DNA of 64,000 nucleotides from Rubricella aquisinus (GCF_014199445.1 NZ_JACIJS010000007.1:62001-126000); one strand, 5' to 3'; counted from the first letter of the stretch, positions 52,691-62,541 are shown. Notes: generated by a model not told the origin, from the letters alone. Translations and numbers: made by a program.

Positions 52691-53178
52691 GGAAACCTGT
52701 CACTCGATGGGGTGGGTGTGGTGCGCCGCGTTCCTCCCCCAAGAACCAAGCGGCACATTTTCATCAGAGTTCCGATGTCACAAAGCGCAGTGTCCCTAAA
52801 ACGCTAAATTCCAATTCGAAACTGTTAATTAGGTATTTTGTTTGCTTATTTTTTCAAACATTCAACTGGGCAAATCTGTAGATTTGTCGTAACCGATTGA
52901 TTTTAAATTGATAAAAATTTCTCACTGGAAGGGCGTGCAAATGCCCAAAGTTGAATGGCTCTGTGGCATATTCATCCTGCGGGTGAGCAGACGCCGACTC
53001 ACCCCCGCGGTGCAGGGCAAGGTGGCTCGGTCTCTTTTGCCCATGGGCCATGCGCTCAGATGACGGGACCGAAGCATCGGAACCCAAAAACGACATCTCG
53101 TGCCGAAAACAGACAATCCCGCCCCCACGCTTTCTTGCGACCACTAGACGAAATGAACGGGCAGGCAGGGAGCGACCC
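52691..53178. other. 488-base gap, partly AT-rich, upstream of the FAD-GcvT fusion
   Basis: I see no protein-like frame. Bases about 52,790-52,925 are strongly AT-rich and probably hold promoters for the divergent genes. A perfect inverted repeat CAAATC-TGTA-GATTTG (52871-52886) and a spaced ATTGAT repeat just after it could be an operator. The rest is unremarkable. Confidence 0.55.
52871..52886. promoter_or_regulatory. Candidate operator palindrome
   Basis: CAAATCTGTAGATTTG is a perfect six-base inverted repeat with a four-base spacer inside the AT-rich control region, 293 bases ahead of the FAD-GcvT start and 181 bases ahead of the dynamin-like start. Its binding protein is unknown. Confidence 0.4.
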
Positions 53179-55722
53179 ATGAAAACGGAAACACGAGTGG
53201 TGGTCATCGGTGGCGGGGTTGTGGGCTGTTCTGTCCTCTATCATTTGGCGCGGGCCGGATGGTCGGATGTGATGCTGATCGAACGCTCCGAACTGACTTC
53301 TGGGTCAAGCTGGCACGCGGCGGGCGGGTTTCACACGCTGAACGGCGATCCGAATGTGGCCAAGCTTCAGGCCTATACCGTGGGCCTTTATGACGAGATC
53401 GAAAAGCTGTCCGGCCAATCCTGTTCGCTGCACCTTGTCGGTGGGTTCATGATGGCCGACAGCCCGGAGCGGATGGATTTCCTGCGCTACCAGCACGCCG
53501 TGTGCCGTGCGCTGGGCATGCAGACAGAGCTTGTCACCCCGTCCGAGGCAAAGGCGATGTTCCCCATCATGGACGAGACCAATTTCGTCGGTGGTCTTTG
53601 GGATCCGGTGGAAGGGCATCTCGATCCGTCCGGGACGACCTATGCCTATGCCGGGGCTGCGAAAAAGCTGGGTGCCACGATCGAATTGCGCAACCGCGTG
53701 GTCGAGATCACCCAAGACCCGGACGGCATGTGGAATGTCATCACCGAAAAAGGCACCGTGCGCTGTGAGCATGTGGTCAATGCAGGCGGCCTCTGGGCGC
53801 GGGAAGTGGGCCGGATGGTCGGGCTTGAGTTGCCCGTGCTGGCGATGGAGCATCACTACCTGCTGACCGACGATATGCCGGAGGTTATTGAATATAACCA
53901 ATCCTCCGGCCGTGAGCTTTGTCATGTGATTGATTTCAAAGGGGAGATTTATACCCGTCAGGAACGCAACGGCATGCTCCTTGGCACCTATGAAAAGGCC
54001 TGCGTGCCATGGCAGCCGAATGAAACGCCGTGGTCCTTTGGCCATGAATTGCTGGAGCCTGACCTTGACCGGCTAGCCCCTTCGCTTGAGATCGGGTTCA
54101 AGCATTTTCCGGCGCTGGAAAATGCCGGGATCAAGCAGATGATCAATGGCCCGTTCACCTTTGCCCCAGATGGCAATCCGCTGGTCGGCCCGGTGCAGGG
54201 GCTAACGAATTTCTGGTCGGCCTGTGGCGTGATGGCGGGCTTCAGTCAGGGCGGCGGTGTGGGGCTTGTGCTGGCCAATTGGATGACAGAAGGCGATCCG
54301 GGGTTTGACGTGTTCGGCATGGATGTGGCGCGCTACGGTGATTTCACATCCCTGCGCTACACCAACGCCAAGGTGCGTGAGAATTACTCCCGCCGCTTCT
54401 CCATCCGGTTCCCGAATGAGGAATTGCCCGCCGCCCGCCCGCAGCAGACAACCCCGCTTTATGACATCATGACCCGCGACAATCATGCGGTGATGGGGGA
54501 CACATGGGGGCTGGAGGTGCCGCTTTGGTTCGCGCCCTCAGCGGAGGAGGCGCATGACGTGCTGTCCTTCCACCGCTCCAATGATTTCGCGCATATCGCC
54601 GCCGAAGTCGCTGCCGTGACGGAGCATTGCGGCGTCACGGAGATCGCGAATTTCGCGAAATATGAGATCACGGGGCCGGGGGCGGAGGCGTTCCTTGACC
54701 ACCTGATGCCGAACAAGATGCCGAAAACCGGGCGGCTTTGCCTCACACCAATGCTCAATGAGCGGGGCAAGCTGATCGGGGATTTCACCATCGCCAAGGT
54801 CGCGGACGGGCATTTCATGGTTTGGGGTTCGTCCGGGGCGCAGATTTATCACATGCGCTGGTTTGAGCAGCATCTGCCCAAAGACGGCTCCGTGCGGATC
54901 AACCGGCTGGGGCAGCGTCTGGTCGGTCTCGGCCTTGCCGGGCCGAAATCGCGCGCGGTGCTGGATGCGCTGACGGATATGGATGTGAGCGGCGATGCGT
55001 TTCGCTTCATGGATTTCCGGCGGATGGACGTGGCGGGTTGCCCCGCGATGGTCAACCGGATCAGCTATACCGGTGATCTGGGCTATGAGATCTGGATGGA
55101 GCCGACCTATCTGCGCACCGTCTATCTCAAGCTGAAAGAGGCGGGTGCCGCGCACGGCATCGTCGATTTCGGGATGCGGGCGCTGTTGTCGATGCGGCTC
55201 GAGAAAAACTTCCCAACATGGTTCGCCGAATTGCGCCCGATTTACGGCCCGTTCGAGGGCGGGATGGAGCGGTTCGTCAAGCTCGACAAAGGCGATTTCA
55301 TCGGGCGGGATGCCGCCAGTCGTGAGCGGGCGGAGGGGCCGAAACTGTCCCGCGTGTCGCTGATGATCGACGGGGCAACTGCGGATGTGATGGGCGATGA
55401 GCCGATCTGGGCAAAGGTCGGGGCCAAGGATTACGGCACCTGCGAGACCCCGCATGACTTTGGGGCGACCCGCTATGATGCGGCAGGCCAGCCGGTTGCC
55501 GCGCAACATCCGCAGGTCGATGGGGACTGGCGGGTTGTGGGCTGGGTCACATCCGGGGGCTATGGCCACCGGGTGCAAGCGTCACTGGCGCAGGGCTATG
55601 TCCCCACAGACCTCGCCGCTGGCGGGACGGAGATGCAGGTCGAAATCCTCGGTCATCGGCATGATGCGACCATCGCTGTCGAGCCGCCCTTTGATCCGAC
55701 CGGTGCCCGGATGCGAGGGTGA
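53179..55722 (+). CDS. Dimethylglycine/sarcosine dehydrogenase-like FAD oxidoreductase fused to a GcvT domain
   Basis: 847 residues. The N-terminal DAO fold has GGGVVG (11-16) and WHAAGG, whose His46 is the expected covalent FAD attachment site. The C-terminal half is a folate-binding GcvT aminomethyltransferase (KYEITGPGAEAFLDHL ... GLGLAGPKSRAVL ... SYTGDLGYEIW). Such fusions demethylate N-methylated glycine compounds and pass the one-carbon unit to tetrahydrofolate. The substrate could be dimethylglycine, sarcosine or a related amine. ATG 53179 has AGGGAG nearby; the longer open frame is not used. A palindrome overlaps its stop codon. Confidence 0.88.
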   Translation: MKTETRVVVIGGGVVGCSVLYHLARAGWSDVMLIERSELTSGSSWHAAGGFHTLNGDPNVAKLQAYTVGLYDEIEKLSGQSCSLHLVGGFMMADSPERMDFLRYQHAVCRALGMQTELVTPSEAKAMFPIMDETNFVGGLWDPVEGHLDPSGTTYAYAGAAKKLGATIELRNRVVEITQDPDGMWNVITEKGTVRCEHVVNAGGLWAREVGRMVGLELPVLAMEHHYLLTDDMPEVIEYNQSSGRELCHVIDFKGEIYTRQERNGMLLGTYEKACVPWQPNETPWSFGHELLEPDLDRLAPSLEIGFKHFPALENAGIKQMINGPFTFAPDGNPLVGPVQGLTNFWSACGVMAGFSQGGGVGLVLANWMTEGDPGFDVFGMDVARYGDFTSLRYTNAKVRENYSRRFSIRFPNEELPAARPQQTTPLYDIMTRDNHAVMGDTWGLEVPLWFAPSAEEAHDVLSFHRSNDFAHIAAEVAAVTEHCGVTEIANFAKYEITGPGAEAFLDHLMPNKMPKTGRLCLTPMLNERGKLIGDFTIAKVADGHFMVWGSSGAQIYHMRWFEQHLPKDGSVRINRLGQRLVGLGLAGPKSRAVLDALTDMDVSGDAFRFMDFRRMDVAGCPAMVNRISYTGDLGYEIWMEPTYLRTVYLKLKEAGAAHGIVDFGMRALLSMRLEKNFPTWFAELRPIYGPFEGGMERFVKLDKGDFIGRDAASRERAEGPKLSRVSLMIDGATADVMGDEPIWAKVGAKDYGTCETPHDFGATRYDAAGQPVAAQHPQVDGDWRVVGWVTSGGYGHRVQASLAQGYVPTDLAAGGTEMQVEILGHRHDATIAVEPPFDPTGARMRG

Positions 55723-55735
55723 CGTAACGTCACCC
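55717..55735. repeat. Palindrome overlapping the stop of the FAD-GcvT gene
   Basis: GGGTGACGT-A-ACGTCACCC is a nine-base perfect inverted repeat around a single central A; the gene's TGA (55720-55722) lies inside it. No T-run follows, so it may be a weak terminator or a protein-binding site. Confidence 0.6.
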
Positions 55736-55881
55736 CACAGGGATTGATGCGCGAAAGCCACGCTATGGCGTGATCCGGCAACGGATCGCGCGCAGAACAA
55801 TTGCCCGAAAAATTCAAAGCGTGTAACCCAGTGTTAAGGATGCTGGTGCGCGCGAACGCCCGGCCAGAGGGATAGACGCTT

Positions 55882-56715
55882 ATGACCTCCAGCAGGATCA
55901 CCGACTGGGACGACGCCTACGCGAATGGCGCCCATATCAAGGATGCAGACAGTTTTGCACCGAAATGGGAAGCCGCTGCCGCTGCCTATCGGGACGCGCG
56001 GGTGGCGTCCGAACGCGCGCGGCTGGATGTGAGCTACGGATCCAGCGCGCGGGAGGTGTTTGACCTCTTTCTTCCCGATGGTGATATGCGCGGGATCGTG
56101 GTGTTCGTGCATGGGGGCTATTGGCGGGCTTTTGACAAATCCTCCTGGTCCCATCTCGCCGCAGGTGCGAATGCGCGGGGGCTTGCGGTGGTCATGCCGT
56201 CCTACACGCTGTGCCCACAGGCGCAGATCACGGAGATCACGGGCCAAGTCGCGCGGGCGATCAATCAGGCCGCCGGGATGCTTTCTGGCCCGGTTTATCT
56301 TGCCGGGCATTCTGCCGGTGGTCACCTTGTCAGCCGCATGATCTGTGCGACGAGCGCCCTGTCGCGCGGCGTGGCCGACCGGGTGGAGCAGGTTTTGAGC
56401 ATCAGCGGCGTGCATGATCTGCGCCCCTTGATGCGCACCGCGATGAACCGCGATCTGCGGCTTGATTTCGATGAGGCGACCCGCGAAAGCCCGGTTTTGC
56501 ATTACCCGCGGGACGGTGTGCGGCATCATGCTTGGGTCGGGGCAGAAGAACGGCCAGAATTCATCCGCCAGTCCGAGTTGATCGCGAATATCTGGTCGGG
56601 CTGTGGGGCCGACACGGCATTGACGATCGAGCCGGGCAAACATCATTTTGATGTGATCGACAGCCTCGCCGATCCGAAATCCGCGATGCTCGACGCGCTG
56701 TTGGGGGAGGACTGA
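55882..56715 (+). CDS. Arylformamidase-like alpha/beta hydrolase
   Basis: 277 residues. HGGYW (77-81) is the kynurenine formamidase-type oxyanion motif. Ser144 sits in GHSAGGH, and a late His (KHHFD) completes a plausible triad. Arylformamidases split N-formylkynurenine in tryptophan breakdown, but other small amide or ester substrates are possible. It is one base into aroQ (TGATG), so the two are coupled. Confidence 0.8.
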   Translation: MTSSRITDWDDAYANGAHIKDADSFAPKWEAAAAAYRDARVASERARLDVSYGSSAREVFDLFLPDGDMRGIVVFVHGGYWRAFDKSSWSHLAAGANARGLAVVMPSYTLCPQAQITEITGQVARAINQAAGMLSGPVYLAGHSAGGHLVSRMICATSALSRGVADRVEQVLSISGVHDLRPLMRTAMNRDLRLDFDEATRESPVLHYPRDGVRHHAWVGAEERPEFIRQSELIANIWSGCGADTALTIEPGKHHFDVIDSLADPKSAMLDALLGED

Positions 56716-57140
56716 TGCGACCGATCCACATACTGAACGGCCCGAACCTCAACCGTCTTGGCCTGCGGGAGCCGGATATCTACGGGCAGGACACGCTTGA
56801 TGATATCGAGGCGCGCTGTGCCGCGAAACTCGGGCGGCGCGGGGAGTTGGTGTTTCGCCAGACCAACAGCGAGGGTGATCTGGTGACCTTCATCCATGAG
56901 GCAGAGGACGCGGGCGCGGATGTGATCATCAACGCGGGGGCCTATACCCATACCTCCGTCGCGGTGATGGACGCGCTCAAGATGGTGTCGGGTCGGGTCA
57001 TCGAATTGCACCTCTCCAACACCCATCGGCGGGAGGCGTTCCGCCATCAGTCCTATGTGTCATTGGTGGCCGATGGCGTGATCATGGGGTTCGGCGCGCA
57101 GGGCTATCTGTTGGCGATTGAGGCGCTGATCGCGGATTAA
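56715..57140 (+). CDS. aroQ: Type II 3-dehydroquinate dehydratase
   Basis: 141 residues, the standard type II length. ILNGPNLNRLG and REPDIYG provide the catalytic Tyr and lid Arg; NAGAYTHTSVAVMDAL and SNTHRREAFRHQSYVS give the active-site Asn, His and Arg. It converts dehydroquinate to dehydroshikimate in aromatic amino-acid synthesis. It is coupled to the arylformamidase-like gene and overlaps the convergent AEC gene by four bases. Confidence 0.95.
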   Translation: MRPIHILNGPNLNRLGLREPDIYGQDTLDDIEARCAAKLGRRGELVFRQTNSEGDLVTFIHEAEDAGADVIINAGAYTHTSVAVMDALKMVSGRVIELHLSNTHRREAFRHQSYVSLVADGVIMGFGAQGYLLAIEALIAD

Positions 57141-58072
57141 GTTCCGAGGATCCACAGCCACATCGACACGCTCAACACTGATACGGCGGTGGACAACAGC
57201 ACGGTTGAGGCCGCGACGTCCTTTGCCCGGTCATACATATTGGCAAAGACATAGGTGTTGACCCCCGGTGCCATGGCAGCGGTCACGACCGCGGCGCGCA
57301 CGAATTCCACCGGCAGGGCAAATACATAGACGGTCAGCGCATAGGCAATCGCAGGGTGCACCAACAGCGACAGTACACTCACCATCGCGACCTGCGGCAC
57401 CTGCGCGCGAATGGAATAGCGCGTGAGGATGCCGCCCAATCCGAACAGGGCGGCGGGCAGGGCCGCGCGCACCATCATATCGACGGCGGCCCACACCCAT
57501 TCGGGCAGGGTAACACCTGACAGGTTGACCACAAAACCACAGGCCAGCCCGATCATCAGCGCATTGCGGAACATTGCACGGGCGACCGCGCGGGCCGTGT
57601 CCACTGCACCTCGCCCGTCGGCGCGGGACACCTCCATCGCCGTGATGCCCAAGAGGTAGCAAAATGGCGCATGGATCGCGATGATCGCGAAATTATAGGC
57701 CAGCGCCTCGGCCCCATAGGCGCGCTCCATGATCGGCAGACCCAGCAAGACGGAATTGGAGAACAGCGCGCCAAAGCCGACGGCCACGGCCTCCCCCGGG
57801 CGGCGCTTGAACAGCACCCGCGCGCCGATGATACCAAGCGCGAAACAGACGCTCGCGCCCGTGTAGAAACTGACCAAAAGCCGCCAGTCGAACTGTGCCG
57901 CCAGATCCAGCCGCGCAATACCGGCAAATAACAGGCAGGGAATGGCGAACCCTTGGGTAAACACCATCAGCCCGTCCACGGCGCTGTCCCTGAACAGCTT
58001 GGCGCGCACCGCCAGATACCCGGCCCCGATCAGCAGGAAAACCGGCAGAACGATTTGCAGCAATCCCGCCAT
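57137..58072 (-). CDS. AEC family transporter
   Basis: 311 residues with about ten hydrophobic helices in two similar halves, matching the auxin-efflux-carrier family, for example the N-terminal LQIVLPVFLLIGAGYLAVRAKLF and GFGALFSNSVLLGLPIMERAYG. Members export organic acids or amino acids; the substrate is unknown. Its start shares TGATG with the MBL-hydrolase stop, making it the last gene of the minus-strand chain. Confidence 0.85.
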   Translation of the reverse strand: MAGLLQIVLPVFLLIGAGYLAVRAKLFRDSAVDGLMVFTQGFAIPCLLFAGIARLDLAAQFDWRLLVSFYTGASVCFALGIIGARVLFKRRPGEAVAVGFGALFSNSVLLGLPIMERAYGAEALAYNFAIIAIHAPFCYLLGITAMEVSRADGRGAVDTARAVARAMFRNALMIGLACGFVVNLSGVTLPEWVWAAVDMMVRAALPAALFGLGGILTRYSIRAQVPQVAMVSVLSLLVHPAIAYALTVYVFALPVEFVRAAVVTAAMAPGVNTYVFANMYDRAKDVAASTVLLSTAVSVLSVSMWLWILGT

Positions 58073-58872
58073 CAGGGCAGATCGAAGGTGAGTTGCATCA
58101 TGTCATAGGCGGGCGTGATGTGATCGGGCGTCTCATCGCGGACGGTCTCATAATCAAGGTCGATATGCATATTGGTCAGCACTGCCCGCCGGGGCTGGGC
58201 GCGAGCGATCCACTCAAGCGTCTGCTCCAGATGCGAATGGGACGGGTGCGGCGTGCGGCGCAGCGCGTCAACGACCCAAGTGTCCACACCGTTGACCATC
58301 GCCCATGCCTCATCCCGCATCGCGGACACATCCGGCAGATAGGCCAGCTCGCCAATGCGAAAGCCCAGCGCGTCAATCCGGCCATGCTCCACCTCGAAGG
58401 GTTCAAACAGGATCGGCCCGCCGGGACCATTGACCTCAAACGGGCCATAGATGCCGTTCAGCTCCAGAATAGGGGGATAGTCGCTGCCCGGTGGCTGCAC
58501 GAAAGCATAACCGAACCGATTGATCAGCGACGCGGAGGTGTCCGCATCCGCCCAGACCGGCAATCGCGCGCGACGGTTGAACACCACCATCCGCAGGTCA
58601 TCCAAACCATGCACATGGTCCGCATGTTCATGGGTGAATACCACCCCATCAAGCCAGCCAACACCCGCATCCAGCAATTGCGCCCGCAAATCGGGGGAGG
58701 CGTCGATGAGCACCCGCGTCACCGCACCGCCATCGAACCGCTCCACCAGCATGGAACAGCGGCGGCGCGTGTTGCGCGGGTTGTTCGGGTCGCAATCGCC
58801 CCAGATCCCGCCCAGTCGCGGCACCCCGCCGGAGGAGCCGCAGCCCAGTATGGTGAACACCAGCCGCGCCAT
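58072..58872 (-). CDS. MBL-fold metallo-hydrolase (PhnP-like)
   Basis: 266 residues. The metal motif THEHADHVHG, the opening GCGSSGGVPRLG and a late HIDLDYE match the PhnP/lipB-associated beta-lactamase-fold phosphodiesterases. These hydrolyse cyclic phosphodiesters in some species. It overlaps tatD by one base and lies in the tmk-holB-tatD chain, as in many Rhodobacterales. Confidence 0.9.
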   Translation of the reverse strand: MARLVFTILGCGSSGGVPRLGGIWGDCDPNNPRNTRRRCSMLVERFDGGAVTRVLIDASPDLRAQLLDAGVGWLDGVVFTHEHADHVHGLDDLRMVVFNRRARLPVWADADTSASLINRFGYAFVQPPGSDYPPILELNGIYGPFEVNGPGGPILFEPFEVEHGRIDALGFRIGELAYLPDVSAMRDEAWAMVNGVDTWVVDALRRTPHPSHSHLEQTLEWIARAQPRRAVLTNMHIDLDYETVRDETPDHITPAYDMMQLTFDLP

Positions 58873-59657
58873 CAGCGCACAGCCTTGGTGAACAGCCGGT
58901 CGAAATTCGCGGTCGTCTGGGCGGCAAAAGCGGCGTAGTCCATCCCAAACACCTCCGCCCCCACGCGCGCGGTGTGCGCGGTGAACGCAGGCTCGTTCCG
59001 CTTGCCCCGATGGGGCGTTGGGGCGAGGTAGGGTGCATCCGTCTCGACCAAGATACGGTCCACCGGGGCGGCGGCGAAAATGTCCCGCAACTCTTGCGAT
59101 TTCTTGAAGGTCGCGATGCCCGACATCGACAGATAAAAGCCCAGATCAAGGGCGGCTTTGGCCAGTTCCGCACTTGATGAAAAGCAGTGCATGACGCAAG
59201 TGAACGCCCCCCGGCCATGCTCATCGCGCAGGATCGCGGCCATGTCCTCATCCGCGTCACGGCTGTGGATGATCAGGGGCAGTGCGGTTTCGCGGGCAGC
59301 CTCGATATGCAGGCGCAGGCTTTCCTGTTGTGCCTGTGCCGTCTCGGCGGTGTAGTGGTAGTCAAGCCCCGTCTCCCCGATCCCGACCATCTTGGGATGT
59401 GCGGCGATGCTGATCAGATCATCAACCGTCGGGGTCGGCTCCTTGCCCACGCTCATAGGATGGAGCCCCGCGGCAAAGTAGACCTGCGGATAGGTCTCCG
59501 CTATCGCGCGAACACTGGGTTCATTGCGCAGCTTGGTGCAGATCGTGATCATGCGCGTGACACCTGCTTCCACCGCGCGGGCGACCAACGCGTCATGCTC
59601 CCCCTCGAAATCCGGGAAATCGAGATGGCAGTGGCTGTCGACGATCTCAGGTGTCAT
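58872..59657 (-). CDS. tatD: TatD family metal-dependent hydrolase
   Basis: 261 residues. DSHCHLDF (first metal motif), GIGETGLDYHY, PLIIHSRDADEDM and LVETDAPYLAP are the complete TatD signature blocks. TatD proteins are Mg-dependent DNases/exonucleases. It is coupled to holB and the MBL gene by TGATG overlaps. Confidence 0.94.
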   Translation of the reverse strand: MTPEIVDSHCHLDFPDFEGEHDALVARAVEAGVTRMITICTKLRNEPSVRAIAETYPQVYFAAGLHPMSVGKEPTPTVDDLISIAAHPKMVGIGETGLDYHYTAETAQAQQESLRLHIEAARETALPLIIHSRDADEDMAAILRDEHGRGAFTCVMHCFSSSAELAKAALDLGFYLSMSGIATFKKSQELRDIFAAAPVDRILVETDAPYLAPTPHRGKRNEPAFTAHTARVGAEVFGMDYAAFAAQTTANFDRLFTKAVR

Positions 59658-60778
59658 CAGGTCCTCGGCGCGGCGGTCTGGGCGGTGGCGTCAATCTGAA
59701 GGCAGGTATCCAGCATGACCTGAGCAGGGTCAAGGTTCACCCCGCGCGCATGTGCGACGCGGGCGGTGATCTGGTCCATGACGGTGGCCCAATGGCGGGC
59801 GGCGGTGGCGTTGGGTGACAGGCGCATCAGCACGTCGCGCTCCCCCTCCACGGCCTCGGGCGGGGTGCGGCCGGTCGCCCCCGCGCGCGCCAATCGGTGC
59901 AGCGCCAGCCGGATCAGGCGATGGGCAAGGTCGGTGCGATCCTCCGCCCCGCGCGCGCCCATGCTTTCGGCAAATTGCACGACACGCCGCCGATCGGCGC
60001 CCGGCATGCTTGACAGCATCGCGATGATATCGCGGTAAAGGTCCACGCCGCCATGGGTTAGCATTCCGATGGCCTCCCCGGCTGAGCCGCCCGACAATTC
60101 GGCCAGTGCCTGCGCCTGATCGCGCGCCTCAAACCCGGCCTCGGTCATCGCAGCGGCCAGTGGCTCCGCGCCGAGGGGGGGTAGCCGCAATTCGCGACAG
60201 CGGGATCGGATCGTCGGCAACAGCCGCCCCGGCTGATGGGTGACCAGAAGAAGGGCGACCTTCTCCGGCGGTTCCTCCAGCAGTTTGAGGAACGCGTTTG
60301 CAGCAGCGCCATTCATTTCATCCATCGCGTCCACAATGGCCACGCGCCAGCCGCCATCCGCCGCACTCATCCCGAAAAAGCCCTTGAGCTTGCGCACTTC
60401 CTCAACCGTGATCTCGGTGCGCAGCTTTTTGGTTTTGTCGTTCCACGGGCGGCGCAGCAGCACGAGCCTTGGGTCAGACAGGGCCAGCGCGCGGCGAAAG
60501 GTCGGTGTGTCTGGGGCCATGTCGAGCGTATCGGGCGGGCCGAACATCCCCGCATGTCCGTCATCTGCCAGCAAAAACCGTGCGATCCGCCATGCGAGCG
60601 TCGCTTTGCCCACACCCTGCGGCCCGGTCAGCATCCACGCGTGATGCATCCGGCCTGATCCCCATGCCTCCAAAAAAGCCCGCTCCGCCGCGTCCTGCCC
60701 AAAGAGGACGGTGGTTTCGCGCGGATGCGGCGCACCTTCGACCTGATCGGGCTGGGGGAGGGGGGCGTCATCCGCCAT
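59657..60778 (-). CDS. holB: DNA polymerase III subunit delta-prime
   Basis: 373 residues. The AAA+ fold shows GPQGVGKATLAWRIARFLL (P-loop-like; delta-prime proteins do not hydrolyse ATP), VAIVDAMDEMNGAAANAFLKLLEEPP and TIRSRC. It belongs to the clamp loader. ATG 60778 lies 11 bases inside tmk; 16 further open codons upstream are not used. Confidence 0.94.
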   Translation of the reverse strand: MADDAPLPQPDQVEGAPHPRETTVLFGQDAAERAFLEAWGSGRMHHAWMLTGPQGVGKATLAWRIARFLLADDGHAGMFGPPDTLDMAPDTPTFRRALALSDPRLVLLRRPWNDKTKKLRTEITVEEVRKLKGFFGMSAADGGWRVAIVDAMDEMNGAAANAFLKLLEEPPEKVALLLVTHQPGRLLPTIRSRCRELRLPPLGAEPLAAAMTEAGFEARDQAQALAELSGGSAGEAIGMLTHGGVDLYRDIIAMLSSMPGADRRRVVQFAESMGARGAEDRTDLAHRLIRLALHRLARAGATGRTPPEAVEGERDVLMRLSPNATAARHWATVMDQITARVAHARGVNLDPAQVMLDTCLQIDATAQTAAPRT

Positions 60779-61379
60779 GATGCGCCTCGAAATGGGCGAT
60801 GACGCGGGCATGCACATCCTCCGCACTCCCGGTCCCGTCGATCAGGGTGCAGCGGGGTGCAGATGAGGCCAGCGCATGAAACCCCGCGCGCAACTGTTCC
60901 TGAAACGACAGTCCCATATCCTCGAACCGGTCCTCGCCCGACAGGCGCGCCTTCCCCCGTCCAAGGGCCGCTTTTGCATCCATATCAATGATATAGGTGA
61001 GGTCCGGCTCCAGCCCGATCATCTCCCGGTGCAGCAGGTCCACCTTGGCGCGCAGATCGCCGCGCGCGGCGCCCTGATACACGCGTGTCGAATCCGCAAA
61101 ACGGTCGGAAATCACGGTTTGCCCGGCGGCAAGGGCGGGCTGGATTTTGCGCTCCACATGATCGCGGCGGGCGGCGGTGAACAGCAAAAGTTCTGTCTCC
61201 GCCGACCAGCGGTCCGGATCGCCCTCAACCAGCAATCGCCGGATTTCCTCCGCACCGGGGGAGCCGCCCGGCTCCCGCGTGAGGATCACGTCGCGGCCCG
61301 CGCGGATCAGGTGATCCGCCAGCATCCGCGATTGGGTCGATTTGCCGGACCCGTCGATCCCCTCGAAGGTGATGAACAC
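60768..61379 (-). CDS. tmk: Thymidylate kinase
   Basis: 203 residues. P-loop FEGIDGSGKST, the TREPGGSPGAEEIR lid-type segment, DRFADSTRVYQG and DRFEDMG identify Tmk, which makes dTDP. The tmk-holB-tatD order is conserved in alphaproteobacteria. It starts ten bases after the dac stop and overlaps holB. Confidence 0.96.
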   Translation of the reverse strand: MFITFEGIDGSGKSTQSRMLADHLIRAGRDVILTREPGGSPGAEEIRRLLVEGDPDRWSAETELLLFTAARRDHVERKIQPALAAGQTVISDRFADSTRVYQGAARGDLRAKVDLLHREMIGLEPDLTYIIDMDAKAALGRGKARLSGEDRFEDMGLSFQEQLRAGFHALASSAPRCTLIDGTGSAEDVHARVIAHFEAHHGG

Positions 61380-61389
61380 GGAGCCGGGC

Positions 61390-62541
61390 CTATTCGCTGC
61401 CGAACACGGTGGTCATCGCGTCTCGCGCGAGCAACCCCGCCGCTGCCGACACGCGGGTCATGAACCCGCCCTCGGCCACAGCATTGGCCGCGTAAAGCGG
61501 GCGGGAGATATCGGCCATATCGGGGATGGAGATGATCAATTCCCCCACGATCTGCCCTTCCGCAATCGGCGCGGGCAGGGGGCCATCAAATACGGCCATG
61601 GCGGTGACGCTGTCCTCTGCGCCGCGCGGGATAGTGGCCCGGATATCCTCCATGACCATAAGCGGCACGGTGTCCGCGGTCCCGATCCAGACCGGAGCCT
61701 CCGCCGCGATTGTGCCTGCCTCCATCACGGTGATGTTCTCAAACTCGCGGAAGGCCCAAGCCGTGAGCCGCTCTGACTCGATAGCCCGCGCGCGGGAGCT
61801 TTCCAAGCCGGTGACCATCATCACCACCCGCCGGTCCCCCTGCGCGGCACTGCCGACAAGCCCGTACCCCGCCTCTTCGGTATGTCCGGTTTTGAGGCCA
61901 TCGCCGACTGTGGAGGTATAGAGCAGCGGATTGCGGTTGCTTTGCGTGATCCCGTCCCAGGTAAATTCGCTCTCCGCGAAATAGGGGTAGTATTCGGGGA
62001 AATCGCGGATCATCCGCTTGCCAAGCTGCACCAGATCGAATGCCGACATGCGGTGATCGGGATGGGGCCAGCCGGTGGAGTTCGCGAAATGCGCGTCCTC
62101 CATTCCCAATTCAAGGGCGCGCTGGGTCATCAGCGCCGCAAAAGCGTCCTCCGATCCGGCGAGGTTTTCTGCCACGACGATGCAGGCATCATTGCCGGAA
62201 TGGATGATGATGCCCCGGATCAGATCCTCGATCGTGGGGCGGTGGCGTGGCTCCAGAAACATCTTGGAGCCGCCTTTTTGCCAGGCTTTCTCCGACACGG
62301 TGAAGGTGTCGTCCAGCGCGAAACGCCCGTCCTGCAACGCCTCAAACAGCATGTTGAGCGTCATCAGCTTCGACATGCTCGCAGGCGGGATCGGGCGGTG
62401 CGCGTCTTTTTCCAGCAACACGGCGCCGGTTTCAAAATCGACTACCATGGCCGAGGTCGCGGCTGTATCGAGCGCTTTTGCGGGCACGGTCAGCCCCAGA
62501 AACAGCGCGGTCGTGAGGGCCAAGAGGGATTTGGGTTTCAT
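61390..62541 (-). CDS. D-alanyl-D-alanine carboxypeptidase (PBP5/6 type)
   Basis: 383 residues with a signal peptide (MKPKSLLALTTALFLGLTVPAKA). Active-site motifs are complete: Ser55-x-x-Lys58 (SMSK), SGN at 115-117 and KTG at 217-219, followed by the beta-rich PBP5 C-terminal domain. It trims terminal D-Ala from peptidoglycan stem peptides in the periplasm. It lies between a SPOR lipoprotein (25 bases upstream) and tmk. Confidence 0.93.
   Translation of the reverse strand: MKPKSLLALTTALFLGLTVPAKALDTAATSAMVVDFETGAVLLEKDAHRPIPPASMSKLMTLNMLFEALQDGRFALDDTFTVSEKAWQKGGSKMFLEPRHRPTIEDLIRGIIIHSGNDACIVVAENLAGSEDAFAALMTQRALELGMEDAHFANSTGWPHPDHRMSAFDLVQLGKRMIRDFPEYYPYFAESEFTWDGITQSNRNPLLYTSTVGDGLKTGHTEEAGYGLVGSAAQGDRRVVMMVTGLESSRARAIESERLTAWAFREFENITVMEAGTIAAEAPVWIGTADTVPLMVMEDIRATIPRGAEDSVTAMAVFDGPLPAPIAEGQIVGELIISIPDMADISRPLYAANAVAEGGFMTRVSAAAGLLARDAMTTVFGSE

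Noticed and set aside
53050-53178. Upstream extension of the FAD-GcvT protein
   Set aside because: The extra codons lack protein-like pattern and the FAD-binding fold begins right after the ATG at 53179, which has its own ribosome-binding site.
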